From: Pseudomonas californiensis
GTDB lineage: Bacteria; Pseudomonadota; Gammaproteobacteria; Pseudomonadales; Pseudomonadaceae
Direction of reading: 5' to 3'
Assembly: GCF_021147775.1 (NCBI RefSeq)
Contig: NZ_JAGTPK010000002.1
Span: 62,001 to 126,000, forward strand
DNA: 64,000 nucleotides
The position numbers and the translations under genes are program-made. The notes under the pieces are model-generated. The model saw only the letters and a program-made list of their open reading frames with translations. It did no database searches and was not told the origin of the DNA. How positions within the stretch are numbered: the stretch's first letter is position 1; each line of letters opens with the position of its first letter. Shown here piece by piece: positions 9,529 to 17,680 of this stretch.

Positions 9529-9918
9529 GTGATCGATCATCTTGACCATCTGGTACTGACCACCGTAGACGTCGACGCCTGCAAGGATTTCTATGTCCGG
9601 ATTCTGGGCATGACACCTGAGCGGTTCAGCCAGGGCCGACTTGCGTTTCGCTTCGGCAACCAGAAAATCAACGTCCACGAGCGTGGTCGAGAATTCGAGC
9701 CCAAGGCACATCTGCCGGTGCCGGGTGCGCTGGACCTGTGTTTCATCGCCAGCATTCCGCTTGAAGCGGTTATCGAGCATCTGCGGGAACAGGAATGGCC
9801 AATTGTCGAAGGACCGGTGAAGCGCACGGGAGCGACCGGGCCGATTTTTTCGGTCTACGTGCGCGACCCTGACCTGAACCTGATCGAGATTTCCGAGCAG
9901 ATCCGCGTGGGGGGATGA
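9529..9918 (+). CDS. VOC (glyoxalase/dioxygenase) family protein
   Basis: 129-residue single VOC fold protein. Two beta-alpha-beta-beta-beta units are visible: the first starts IDHLDHLVLTTVDVDACKDFY, the second begins near residue 65 and ends with DPDLNLIEI, where the Glu is the usual metal ligand. Members include glyoxalases, ring-cleaving dioxygenases and resistance proteins, so the reaction is not predictable. A GTG start at 9529 is preceded by GGAG about eight bases upstream. It lies 55 bases after the CoA-transferase-like gene and may share its transcript. Confidence 0.8.
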   Translation: MIDHLDHLVLTTVDVDACKDFYVRILGMTPERFSQGRLAFRFGNQKINVHERGREFEPKAHLPVPGALDLCFIASIPLEAVIEHLREQEWPIVEGPVKRTGATGPIFSVYVRDPDLNLIEISEQIRVGG

Positions 9919-10049
9919 GCTGCCGGTAGAGGGGCTGATGGCGCATGCTCTGGCATCGGTCGGATCGTGCGTTCAACGGATCGAGGGCTGAAGGTCAGCC
10001 CTTGGAAGCTGACCACCATTGAGCCAGACAGTATGGGTTTACTCACTGG

Positions 10050-10580
10050 TCAGCAGGGCTTGGCTGGACCGCCGCTTTTGGCAATGAACCCATCACCTGT
10101 GCCTGGCTTGAGGATGATGTAAGCCCGGCGCCAGGGCTGGTCATCAAGCAGCTTCCAGCGATGGCCTGGGCCGGTGGTGTCCTGGGCGACCAGTACGTCG
10201 CCTGGGTGAAGGACAAAGTTTTCGCCGCCGGTGGTCGAGAATTCCAGGGTGCCCGACAAGGTGATGACGTATTGCGCCTCAGGTGCGGGATGCCAGTTGT
10301 AGGTGGAGTGCGCAGGTGTTTCTGTGAAATGCAGCGTGCTGACATCGGTCATTGCCGTCTGATCAATCGACCCTTCGACCACGTGGGAGAGGTTGTCCGG
10401 ACCAGTGCACAGTTTGAAGGCCTTGATGCCTTGCGTCACCACGGCAGGGGGTGTTGAGGCATAAGTCGTCTCGGGCGCAGCGCTGGTGGCCGCAGCCACA
10501 ATCACAGCCAGGCCTGCGCTCCATCGAGTGAATGGGCGAGCTGTCGAGGCCTTGAAGTCAGAACGCGGGTTCGGTGACAT
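10050..10580 (-). CDS. Exported cupin-domain protein
   Basis: 176-residue protein with an N-terminal export signal (hydrophobic WSAGLAVIVAAATSAA) and one cupin barrel. The barrel shows HPAPEAQYVITLSGTLEF and a later GENFVLHPGDVLVAQDTTGPGHRW, the two cupin motifs with several possible metal-binding His/Glu residues. The ATG at 10580 is preceded by GCGGA; an in-frame start at 10679 would add 33 residues before the signal and is less likely. It is separated from its neighbours and convergent with the VOC gene. Function beyond a small periplasmic metal-binding cupin is unknown. Confidence 0.75.
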   Translation of the reverse strand: MSPNPRSDFKASTARPFTRWSAGLAVIVAAATSAAPETTYASTPPAVVTQGIKAFKLCTGPDNLSHVVEGSIDQTAMTDVSTLHFTETPAHSTYNWHPAPEAQYVITLSGTLEFSTTGGENFVLHPGDVLVAQDTTGPGHRWKLLDDQPWRRAYIILKPGTGDGFIAKSGGPAKPC

Positions 10581-11051
10581 AGTGTTTTCCGCAAATGGCA
10601 AGCTGCGTAAAGCCTCGGTATCAGGTGGAGCACCGTGGCACGTCATGGGTGCGATTACCCTCGCCGTGGATCGAACCACATACGGGACGCGTTAAAAATT
10701 ATCTTTAATTTCATCCAGGTGGTCATCGACACCAGTGTCATAGCGGGACGCTGTCAGGTCCTGAGGACGCTACGCCCGATCAACTGCGTGCGGCATCGAT
10801 GCGACACTTGTGACAGGCAGCCTGCTTTCTGTGTCTTCCCGGCGCGCAATCCTGCGTTTGCCCAAAGCCGCGCCGGCAATCCGATAATCTGAACTTCGGC
10901 TGAACAGCGTGACGTCGCGCCGGGAAAACCTTTGGATACCTGAACTTATCGGCGTTTTGCCTCTCTCATGCCGGTAGCCATTGATCGCGGCGGCCTGATA
11001 AGCTCGCGGCTTTACTCGTTTGCCCTTTTGGCGCATGAACAAGGAATTAGC
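10581..11051. other. Divergent intergenic region, cupin gene / FKBP gene
   Basis: About 470 bases that must contain the promoters of both flanking genes. Open frames here are short and lack Pseudomonas-like start signals. AAGGAA at 11041-11046 is the ribosome binding site of the FKBP gene. No repeat or recognised operator was seen. Confidence 0.45.
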
Positions 11052-11816
11052 ATGAAACAGCATCGGTTGGCAGCGGCGATTGCCCTGGTCGGTCTGGTAC
11101 TCGCAGGTTGTGACAAGCAAGCCAGCACCGTAGAGCTGAAAACCCCGGCACAAAAAGCGTCTTATGGCATCGGTCTGAACATGGGCAAAAGCCTGGCTCA
11201 GGAAGGCATGGATGATCTGGATTCCAAAGCTGTGGCATTGGGTATCGAAGACGCTGTCGGCAAGAAAGATCAGAAGCTCAAAGATGAAGAGTTGGTAGAA
11301 GCCTTCTCGGCGCTGCAAAAGCGTTCTGAAGAGCGTCTGGCCAAGATGAGCGAAGAGTCGGCAGCTGCTGGCAAGAAATTCCTCGAAGAAAACGGCAAGA
11401 AGGACGGCGTAGTGACCACTGCGTCCGGCCTGCAATACCAGATCATCAAGAAAGCTGACGGCGCTCAGCCCAAGCCGACCGATGTGGTGACTGTTCACTA
11501 CGAAGGCAAGCTGACTGACGGCAAGGTGTTTGACAGCTCCGTCGAGCGCGGCAGCCCGATTGATCTGCCGGTTGGCGGCGTGATCCCTGGTTGGGTCGAA
11601 GGCCTGCAATTGATGCACGTTGGCGAGAAGATCAAGCTCTTCATCCCGAGCGATCTGGCTTACGGTGCTCAGAGCCCGAGCCCGATGATCCCTGCCAACT
11701 CGGTTCTGGTTTTTGACCTGGAACTGCTTGGCATCAAGGACCCGGCTGCTGCGCCAGCACCTGATGCTGACGAAGAAGAATCGGCTCCAGCTGCATCGGC
11801 TCCAGCCAAGAAGTAA
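11052..11816 (+). CDS. FKBP-type peptidyl-prolyl isomerase, lipoprotein
   Basis: 254-residue Mip/FklB-like proline isomerase. A lipoprotein signal ends in the lipobox LAGC, with Asp after the cysteine. A helical dimerisation domain follows (about residues 35-110: SYGIGLNMGKSLAQ, repeated charged helices). The FKBP domain begins near residue 120 with SGLQYQIIKKADG and VTVHYEGKLTDGKVFDSS, and continues to GWVEGLQLMHVGEK and FDLELL. The tail is rich in Ala, Pro, Glu and Ser and ends in KK. The ATG has AAGGAA upstream. A strong terminator follows directly, so it is probably monocistronic. It would assist folding of periplasmic or surface proteins. Confidence 0.92.
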   Translation: MKQHRLAAAIALVGLVLAGCDKQASTVELKTPAQKASYGIGLNMGKSLAQEGMDDLDSKAVALGIEDAVGKKDQKLKDEELVEAFSALQKRSEERLAKMSEESAAAGKKFLEENGKKDGVVTTASGLQYQIIKKADGAQPKPTDVVTVHYEGKLTDGKVFDSSVERGSPIDLPVGGVIPGWVEGLQLMHVGEKIKLFIPSDLAYGAQSPSPMIPANSVLVFDLELLGIKDPAAAPAPDADEEESAPAASAPAKK

Positions 11817-11834
11817 CGTTACACCCGGCTACTG

Positions 11835-11863
11835 AAAACGCCCTGTCTCGACAGGGCGTTTTT
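11835..11863 (+). terminator. Rho-independent terminator after the FKBP gene
   Basis: Stem AACGCCCTGT / ACAGGGCGTT with a CTCG tetraloop, followed by a run of T. It starts about 20 bases after the stop codon. Confidence 0.9.
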
Positions 11864-12106
11864 GTGTGTGGTCTATTTCCCGAACGCTTGGCCATCTGCA
11901 CAGTCCCACTACTATCGTGAGCCTGGTCATGAAGTTCAGCGGGCTTGTCGGCAGATTGTCCGACAGTCTGACTGGATAAGCGATACAGCTCAACGGGGCG
12001 TCCAAGTCAACGATTTGATGGGTTTTTTTTGTGAGTAAAAAACGCCCGATTTGACTTCGAGCCCCGTAAAACGGGCTGTTCATGAACAAAAAAGACGGCT
12101 GTTCAC

Positions 12107-12137
12107 AAGGTTATCCACAATTAATGTGGATAACCTT
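12107..12137. repeat. 13-bp perfect inverted repeat made of two DnaA boxes
   Basis: AAGGTTATCCACA (12107-12119) and its exact reverse complement (12125-12137) are separated by ATTAA. Each arm contains TTATCCACA, the consensus high-affinity DnaA box, in opposite orientations. It sits in a 450-base gap with no gene between the FKBP and DUF1232 genes. GGCTGTTCA also occurs twice just upstream (near 12074 and 12097). There is no T-run, so it is not a typical terminator. Confidence 0.8.
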
Positions 12138-12267
12138 GAGACGAACCTTGTCCCTGGCCCTCTTATGGAAGGTCACTTGAAGTGAAAAGGCCTTCAAGGA
12201 CTTGATCCTCAAGACGGCTGTGTATCGTGCCCTGCATCGAAACAACCTTTGCTCAACGGGAGTGAAT

Positions 12268-12720
12268 ATGAAAGCACCGTGGAACCTGATTCGTTACCTG
12301 CCTGGTGCCCGGCGCTTGATTGCGGCGGGACGGCTTCCGGGCCTTTTGTTTGCCGTGGCGCGCAAAGGCTCCAGCGAGGGCAGCCGGTTGGGCAAGTTCA
12401 AAGACGACTTGCGTCTGCTCCAGTCGCTGTGCCTGGCGTACTGGCGCGGCGAATACCGGGACATAAGCCCCAAGGCGATTGTGTCCATCGTCGCAGGTCT
12501 CATGTATTTCCTCAGCCCGCTTGATGCCATACCTGACTGGATTCCAGGGCTCGGCATGTTTGACGACATTGCGGTTCTGGCCTGGGTCATGAAGCATCTG
12601 ACGGATGAGCTTGATGCGTTTCGCGCCTGGCGCGAGCAGCAGCCGCCGGAAAAACTGGTTGTGGTCGAACAATTGCCCGAAACGCAGGCGTTGCTGGAGA
12701 AAGAGAAGGGAAGGGCTTAA
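12268..12720 (+). CDS. DUF1232 (YkvA-like) membrane protein
   Basis: 150-residue protein with the DUF1232 core: a hydrophobic helix around AIVSIVAGLMYFLSPLDAIPD, then WIPGLGMFDDIAVLAWV. The SPLDAIPDWIPG pattern is diagnostic of this small family, whose function is unknown. The N-terminal half is basic (ARRLIAAGRLPGLLFAVARKG). The ATG at 12268 has GGGAG six to ten bases upstream; earlier in-frame starts lack one. It is followed by the small HTH gene about 100 bases downstream on the same strand. Confidence 0.82.
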   Translation: MKAPWNLIRYLPGARRLIAAGRLPGLLFAVARKGSSEGSRLGKFKDDLRLLQSLCLAYWRGEYRDISPKAIVSIVAGLMYFLSPLDAIPDWIPGLGMFDDIAVLAWVMKHLTDELDAFRAWREQQPPEKLVVVEQLPETQALLEKEKGRA

Positions 12721-12820
12721 GTGTTACAGGTTTGACACAAGCCGTAGCGTTCCGCTGTTAAGATGCCAGCATATGGAGTAAGCACATCCAGCATTTGGCC
12801 TTGGCGTGAAAGGGGAGTCT

Positions 12821-13159
12821 ATGGATCTTCAAGTGATATCTCGTGACGGAGAACCGGAATACGCGGTGCTTCCCTGGGCCCAGTATCAAGCCCTGCTCAA
12901 AGCAGCAGGTCTTGCTGAAAAGCCTCGCGCGGCCGCTCAACCGGGCGCTCCGGTTGCAGAGGTTGAATATCCAGGCTTCGACCAGTTGGGGGCATTGCGC
13001 TCCGCCAAGGGCCTTGAAGTCGCCAGCCTGGCGCGCGCGGTCGGCATCAGTCCGTCTTACCTGGAGTTGATTGAAAGCGGCACCCGTCAGCCTGACGCCG
13101 CGATCAAGCGCAGCCTTGCATGGGAGCTGGGTGTACCCGGCTGGAAGAGTGAGTCGTGA
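12821..13159 (+). CDS. Small XRE-family helix-turn-helix DNA-binding protein
   Basis: 112-residue protein. The N-terminal part (MDLQVISRDGEPEYAVLPWAQYQALL) resembles the antitoxin-like domain placed before XRE domains. The C-terminal half has a lambda-repressor type HTH: LGALRSAKGLEVASLARAVG, then ISPSYLELIESGTRQP as the recognition region. It would bind DNA as a dimer. AGGGGAG lies four bases before the ATG. Its last codons overlap the GTG start of the next gene by four bases, so the two are translationally coupled, like an antitoxin-partner pair. The partner is not a recognised toxin. Confidence 0.75.
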   Translation: MDLQVISRDGEPEYAVLPWAQYQALLKAAGLAEKPRAAAQPGAPVAEVEYPGFDQLGALRSAKGLEVASLARAVGISPSYLELIESGTRQPDAAIKRSLAWELGVPGWKSES

Positions 13160-13527
13160 GCGTGCGCATCAGCCGACAGCACTGGGAAGGGCTGTTGGGT
13201 GAGCTGAATCATGCACGCCGTCAACGTCATCTGGTGACCTATCGAGCCTTGCTGGAGCGACTGCAACTGCCCAGCCCTGCCATGCAGACCCTGACGGCGG
13301 CCCTTGAGCATTTGGCCGCCCTGGACGCTCGTGCCGAGCAGCCTCTGCGCAGCTCGTTGGTGATCAGCCAAGGCGCGAGCCGTCTTCCACGTCCCGGTTT
13401 TTTTGAATGTGCCGAACGTCTGGGCCGATTTTGCGGCCCATCCGATGGTGTGGCCGCTGCCTCCTGGCATGCTTCAGAAGTGGTGCGGGTGTTCGAATAC
13501 AGCTATCCCGAAGTAGAAGTCCAATAG
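13156..13527 (+). CDS. Small hypothetical protein coupled to the HTH gene
   Basis: 123-residue soluble protein of a family not recognised. It is mainly helical in its first 75 residues (EGLLGELNHARRQRHLVTYRALLERL), then has PRPGFFECAERLGRFCGP with two cysteines. The GTG start overlaps the stop of the HTH protein (GTGA). Similar pairs occur at the equivalent place beside prc in other pseudomonads, as far as remembered. No transmembrane segment or signal is seen. Confidence 0.65.
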   Translation: MSVRISRQHWEGLLGELNHARRQRHLVTYRALLERLQLPSPAMQTLTAALEHLAALDARAEQPLRSSLVISQGASRLPRPGFFECAERLGRFCGPSDGVAAASWHASEVVRVFEYSYPEVEVQ

Positions 13528-13564
13528 CGAGTTACTGACTCAGTGCGGTCATCGGCCGACGCTC

Positions 13565-15337
13565 TCAGGCGCTCGCCAGCAAATCCAGCCGGGTTGAGTC
13601 CAGCACGTGGATGCTGGCACCCGCGACATCCTTGGCGAAGTGTTTGGCCTGTGATGCCAGGTCGGCGAGCTGGCTGGCGTTGACCTGGTTACAGCTTTCT
13701 TCGCGCAGGTGCACCACGCCAATCGACAGCGAGAGCAACGGGAACTCCTGACGTTGTCCCTGGCGATTCAGCCCCACAAAACAACCTGCTTCCAGATGCT
13801 CTGCGCGATAGAAGCGGCGGCACTGGTTCTGGAAGTCATCGAGCAGGATGTGCAGGCGCTTTTTCCACTCATCAAAGCCCAGCACCATCAGGAAATCATC
13901 TCCGCCGATATGTCCCACAAAATCCCGGCTGGGATCGACTCGGTCGTTCAGACATTGCGCCAGGCACAGCAATACTTCATCGCCCCGGGCATAGCCGTAG
14001 ATATCGTTGAAAGGCTTGAAGCTGTCGATGTCCACGTAGCAGATCATCGATTCGCGCTGTTGCTGCAGCAGGCGTGTCAGGCATTGCTGAATGGGCACAT
14101 TGCCAGGTAACAGGGTCAGCGGATTGGCGTAGCGCGCCTGCTGAATCTTCAGTTCGGTGATGAGCTTCAACACATCGATCACCCGTCCCAGGCCCAGGTA
14201 GGCACCATTGAGCGTGATGATGAAGTCTTCTTCGATTCGCTGACGCGCACGGCTGGTGAGCAATCGGCTGACCTGCTGCAACGACTGGCTGACTTCGACT
14301 GCCAGAAAATCTTCACTCATCAGGCGGCTGATCGGTTTGCGGGCAAACAACTCGGTGCCAAAGGGCTTGAGCAGCGCCTCGGACAGTGAATGCCGGTGCA
14401 CGATGCCGCAAGGCCGTTCGTGCTCGTCCAATACCGCGAGCGAATTGAGGTTGGCCTGTTTGCGGAATGCTTCAAGCACCTCTGCAGTGGGCGTGTTCTG
14501 GCTGACCGACGGCTGCGGGTTGAGCAGGGCGCTCAGGTCTGCAACGTCTTCATTCAAGGAGGCAATGGCGGCCTCGGTATCGGGCAGCATGTTACGTGTG
14601 TCGCGTGGCGGGCGTTCCTGAGGACGAGCGAGCAGATAACCCTGCACCAGGTCCACGCCCATGTCTTTTAGTGTTGCCAACTCTTCAGCCAGCTCAATGC
14701 CTTCGGCAATGACAATGGCTCGGGATGCTTTCGCCATGTGCAGCATGGAACCGACGAACTCGCGTTTCACCGCATCCTGATGAATGCCGTCGATAAAGTG
14801 CCGGTCGATCTTCACGTAGTCGGGCCGCAACTCAGACCACAGGCGCAGCCCCGAATAACCCGCGCCCAGATCGTCCAGCGCGATGGAAAACCCCATATCA
14901 CGGTAATGATGCAGGGCTTTGTACAACAGATCGAAATCATCGGTCGGCATCTGTTCTGTCAGCTCGATCACCACATTGTTTGGCGCGATGTTGTAACGAC
15001 GCAGCATTTCAAGCGTTCGGCCTGGCGGGTGTGATGTTTCGAGCAGCGATTCGGGCGAGACATTGAGGAACAGTTTGCCAGGCAGCTTTTGCTGGCTGAA
15101 ACGACGACAGGCACTTTCTCTGCAGGTCAGCTCCAGTTCGCTCAGGCGACCCGCCTGGCGGGCCACGGCAAACAGATTGAGCGGCGAATGCAGTGCGCTG
15201 TTGGATGGGCCACGTGTCAGGGCTTCGTAGCCCAGGATGCGTCGCTCCGACAACGAGACGATGGGCTGGAACAAGCTGTGCAAGTCACGACGAGCCAGAA
15301 TGGAACTCAGTGCGCTCAACTGTTCGGCTGCGGTCAT
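13565..15337 (-). CDS. EAL-CBS-GGDEF cyclic-di-GMP protein
   Basis: About 590 residues. The N-terminal EAL phosphodiesterase domain looks complete: EALTRG, NVSP, ELTE, DDLGAGYSGL, VKIDRHF, VIAEGIE and QGYLL are all present, so c-di-GMP hydrolysis is likely. A CBS pair follows (about residues 270-400 in VLEAFRKQANLNSLAVLDEHERPCGIVHR and its second copy), usually an adenine-nucleotide sensor. The C-terminal GGDEF domain reads GGDDF and lacks an RxxD inhibitory site just before it, so cyclase activity is doubtful. The architecture matches PA3258 of P. aeruginosa. The start at 15337 was chosen from a GAG-rich leader; ATG 15343 is two codons earlier. It is encoded next to, and in the same direction as, the Prc protease gene. 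Confidence 0.88.
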   Translation of the reverse strand: MTAAEQLSALSSILARRDLHSLFQPIVSLSERRILGYEALTRGPSNSALHSPLNLFAVARQAGRLSELELTCRESACRRFSQQKLPGKLFLNVSPESLLETSHPPGRTLEMLRRYNIAPNNVVIELTEQMPTDDFDLLYKALHHYRDMGFSIALDDLGAGYSGLRLWSELRPDYVKIDRHFIDGIHQDAVKREFVGSMLHMAKASRAIVIAEGIELAEELATLKDMGVDLVQGYLLARPQERPPRDTRNMLPDTEAAIASLNEDVADLSALLNPQPSVSQNTPTAEVLEAFRKQANLNSLAVLDEHERPCGIVHRHSLSEALLKPFGTELFARKPISRLMSEDFLAVEVSQSLQQVSRLLTSRARQRIEEDFIITLNGAYLGLGRVIDVLKLITELKIQQARYANPLTLLPGNVPIQQCLTRLLQQQRESMICYVDIDSFKPFNDIYGYARGDEVLLCLAQCLNDRVDPSRDFVGHIGGDDFLMVLGFDEWKKRLHILLDDFQNQCRRFYRAEHLEAGCFVGLNRQGQRQEFPLLSLSIGVVHLREESCNQVNASQLADLASQAKHFAKDVAGASIHVLDSTRLDLLASA

Positions 15338-15461
15338 GGTCATCTCTATGGCAATAAAAAAGGGCTGAACGCAAATGCGATTCAACCCCATATTTCACGA
15401 CAGCTTCATGACTGTTTGATGACGGTTGCTGCTAATTAGCCACCCCATCAGCCTGTCAGTT

Positions 15462-17543
15462 TTATTTCTTGGCCACCGATGCGCTCAGGCCCAGGTAGTC
15501 GATCAGGATTCGACCTGTTTCAGCGAGATACGCATCGTCCTCTGGCTTGGTTTTCTCGTCTTCGACCGGAAGCGCGTCCTCGTCTTCTTTCTTCAGCTCT
15601 TTGAGCGGTTCTTCGCCCTTGGCTTTGCGACGGGTGTTTTCCAGTGCGAGTTGCTTGCCTTCGATGGATGCATGTTCGGCACGGCGATCGGCTTCATTGA
15701 GGCTGACGGTTTTCTCGCTCATCAGCTTCTTGGCCAGCGCAAGACGGTCTTCGATGAAGACGAACTCGGCATCCTTGGCAGAACGCGACTCATGGCGTGC
15801 CTGCAACTGTGCCAGGAACGGCTTGAACGGATCGACCGCGGGCTTGATGGCTGGCTTGATGCTGTCCCATGGCATGGCTTCAGGCAGCGCGCTCTCACCG
15901 ATTTCCTTGGTGTCGATCAGCGACGGATAAGTGATGTCCGGCACGACGCCCTGATGCTGGGTGCTCTGTCCGGAAACCCGGTAGAACTTGGCCAGTGTCA
16001 GTTTCAGTTCGCCGTGGTTCAGCGGCTGAATGGTCTGCACGGTGCCTTTACCGAACGTTTGACCACCGATGACCAGAGCACGATGGTAATCCTGCATGGC
16101 GCCCGCGAAGATTTCCGACGCCGAGGCAGAGAGGCGGTTGACCAGCAGCGCCATCGGACCTTTGTAGAAGGCGCCCTTGGCTTCATCTTCGAGCACATCG
16201 ACCTTGCCGTCCGCGTTACGCACCAGCACGGTTGGGCCGCGGTCGATAAACAGGCTGGTCAACTCGGTGGCTTCCTGCAACGAGCCGCCGCCGTTGTTGC
16301 GCAGATCCAGCACCACGCCATCGACCTTCTCGGCCTGCAGCTCGGTCAGCAGTTTCTTCACGTCACGCGTGGTGCTCTTGTATTCAGGATCGCCAGCACG
16401 GTAGGCCTTGAAGTCCAGATAGAACGCCGGGATATCAATAACGCCCAGCTTGTAGTCCTTGCCGTCCTGCTTGAGGTGCAGGATCGATTTCTTCGCTGCC
16501 TGCTCTTCGAGTTTCACCGCTTCGCGAGTGATGGCGACAATCTTGCTGGTCTGGTCGTTGGGTGCATTGCTGGCCGGAATGACTTCCAGACGAACCACGG
16601 AGCCTTTCGGACCACGGATCAGCTTGACCACTTCATCCAGGCGCCAGCCAATCACATCGACCATTTCCTTGTCGCCCTGGGCGACGCCGACAATCTTGTC
16701 AGCCGGAGCGACCTGCTTGGTCTTGGCGGCGGGACCTGCTGGCACCAGACGCACGATCTTCACGTTGTCGTTATCGCTCTGCAACACGGCGCCGATGCCT
16801 TCCAGCGACAGGCTCATGTTGATATCGAAGTTTTCCGCGCTGTCAGGCGACAGGTAGTTGGTGTGCGGATCGTACGACATGGCGAAGGTGTTGATGTACG
16901 CCTGGAAGATATCTTCGGCGCGTGTCTGATTAAGACGGGCCAGTTGATTCTTGTAGCGCTTGGTCAGCGTTTCCTGAATCTTCGCCGGGTCTTTGCCCGC
17001 GATCTTCAGGCGCAGAACTTCATCCTTGACGCGCTTGCGCCACAGTTCGTCCAGTTCGGCGGTGTCTTTGGCCCAAGCGGCGTCCTTGCGGTCGACCAGC
17101 AGGGTTTCCTTGGTATTGAAGTCGAGCTTGTCGACCCCTTTACCCAATTCGGCCAGGGCGAAGTCCAGACGCGCCTTGATGCGGTCCAGGTAACGTTTGT
17201 AGATGGTGAAGCCCGGGTTCAGATCGCCGCTCTTCAGGAAATCATCAAACTGGAACTGCCACTTGTCGAATTCGGCAATATCGCTGGCCATGAAATAGCT
17301 TCGCGAAGGGTCCAATTGCTTGATGTAGCTCTGATAGATGATCGCTGACCGCTTGTCGTCAAGGGGCGGCTTGCTGTAGTGATGTCGCTTCAGCAACTCA
17401 ACGACGTTGAGGCTGGCAATCACTTCATCGCGGTCCGGCTGAAGGTTATCCCAGCTGTTGGCGGCAAAAGTGCTGGCTGACATCGGCAAAACGCTCAGGC
17501 CGACAAACAGTGCAAGGGCGGTACCAGGGAATAGTTGCTTCAT
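15462..17543 (-). CDS. prc: Periplasmic tail-specific protease Prc (AlgO)
   Basis: 693-residue serine protease that degrades periplasmic proteins from their C-termini. In Pseudomonas it is also called AlgO and helps release AlgU by cutting MucA, thereby influencing alginate synthesis. The Sec signal is MKQLFPGTALALFVGLSVLP with cleavage near TFA-AN. A Prc N-terminal helical domain follows, then a PDZ domain (LSLEGIGAVLQ to RLDEVVKLIRGPKGS) and the S41 domain. The catalytic serine is predicted at residue 474 in NRLSASASE and the lysine at 499 in FGKGTVQ, with the 25-residue spacing of E. coli Prc. An ATG 33 bases upstream (17576) is also possible. It is divergent from the quinone oxidoreductase gene. 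Confidence 0.92.
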   Translation of the reverse strand: MKQLFPGTALALFVGLSVLPMSASTFAANSWDNLQPDRDEVIASLNVVELLKRHHYSKPPLDDKRSAIIYQSYIKQLDPSRSYFMASDIAEFDKWQFQFDDFLKSGDLNPGFTIYKRYLDRIKARLDFALAELGKGVDKLDFNTKETLLVDRKDAAWAKDTAELDELWRKRVKDEVLRLKIAGKDPAKIQETLTKRYKNQLARLNQTRAEDIFQAYINTFAMSYDPHTNYLSPDSAENFDINMSLSLEGIGAVLQSDNDNVKIVRLVPAGPAAKTKQVAPADKIVGVAQGDKEMVDVIGWRLDEVVKLIRGPKGSVVRLEVIPASNAPNDQTSKIVAITREAVKLEEQAAKKSILHLKQDGKDYKLGVIDIPAFYLDFKAYRAGDPEYKSTTRDVKKLLTELQAEKVDGVVLDLRNNGGGSLQEATELTSLFIDRGPTVLVRNADGKVDVLEDEAKGAFYKGPMALLVNRLSASASEIFAGAMQDYHRALVIGGQTFGKGTVQTIQPLNHGELKLTLAKFYRVSGQSTQHQGVVPDITYPSLIDTKEIGESALPEAMPWDSIKPAIKPAVDPFKPFLAQLQARHESRSAKDAEFVFIEDRLALAKKLMSEKTVSLNEADRRAEHASIEGKQLALENTRRKAKGEEPLKELKKEDEDALPVEDEKTKPEDDAYLAETGRILIDYLGLSASVAKK

Positions 17544-17680
17544 GCTGATTCGACGCGAGGACAATTGATAACGCATATTAGGCCGTCTTTGAGGTCGCCG
17601 GTTCCTTTGGACCCGGCCGCATAATGCAAAAGCCCGGGCAAACAGCCACGGGCTCAGTCTGGACTCACTATGGAGGCACT

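Noticed and set aside
12732..12764. TTGACA with a TAAGAT as sigma-70 promoter of the HTH gene
   Set aside because: The spacing is 21 bases, outside the usual range, so the pair is not convincing.
15426..17348. Plus-strand open frame of 640 codons
   Set aside because: Antisense to prc, which has all S41 protease motifs.
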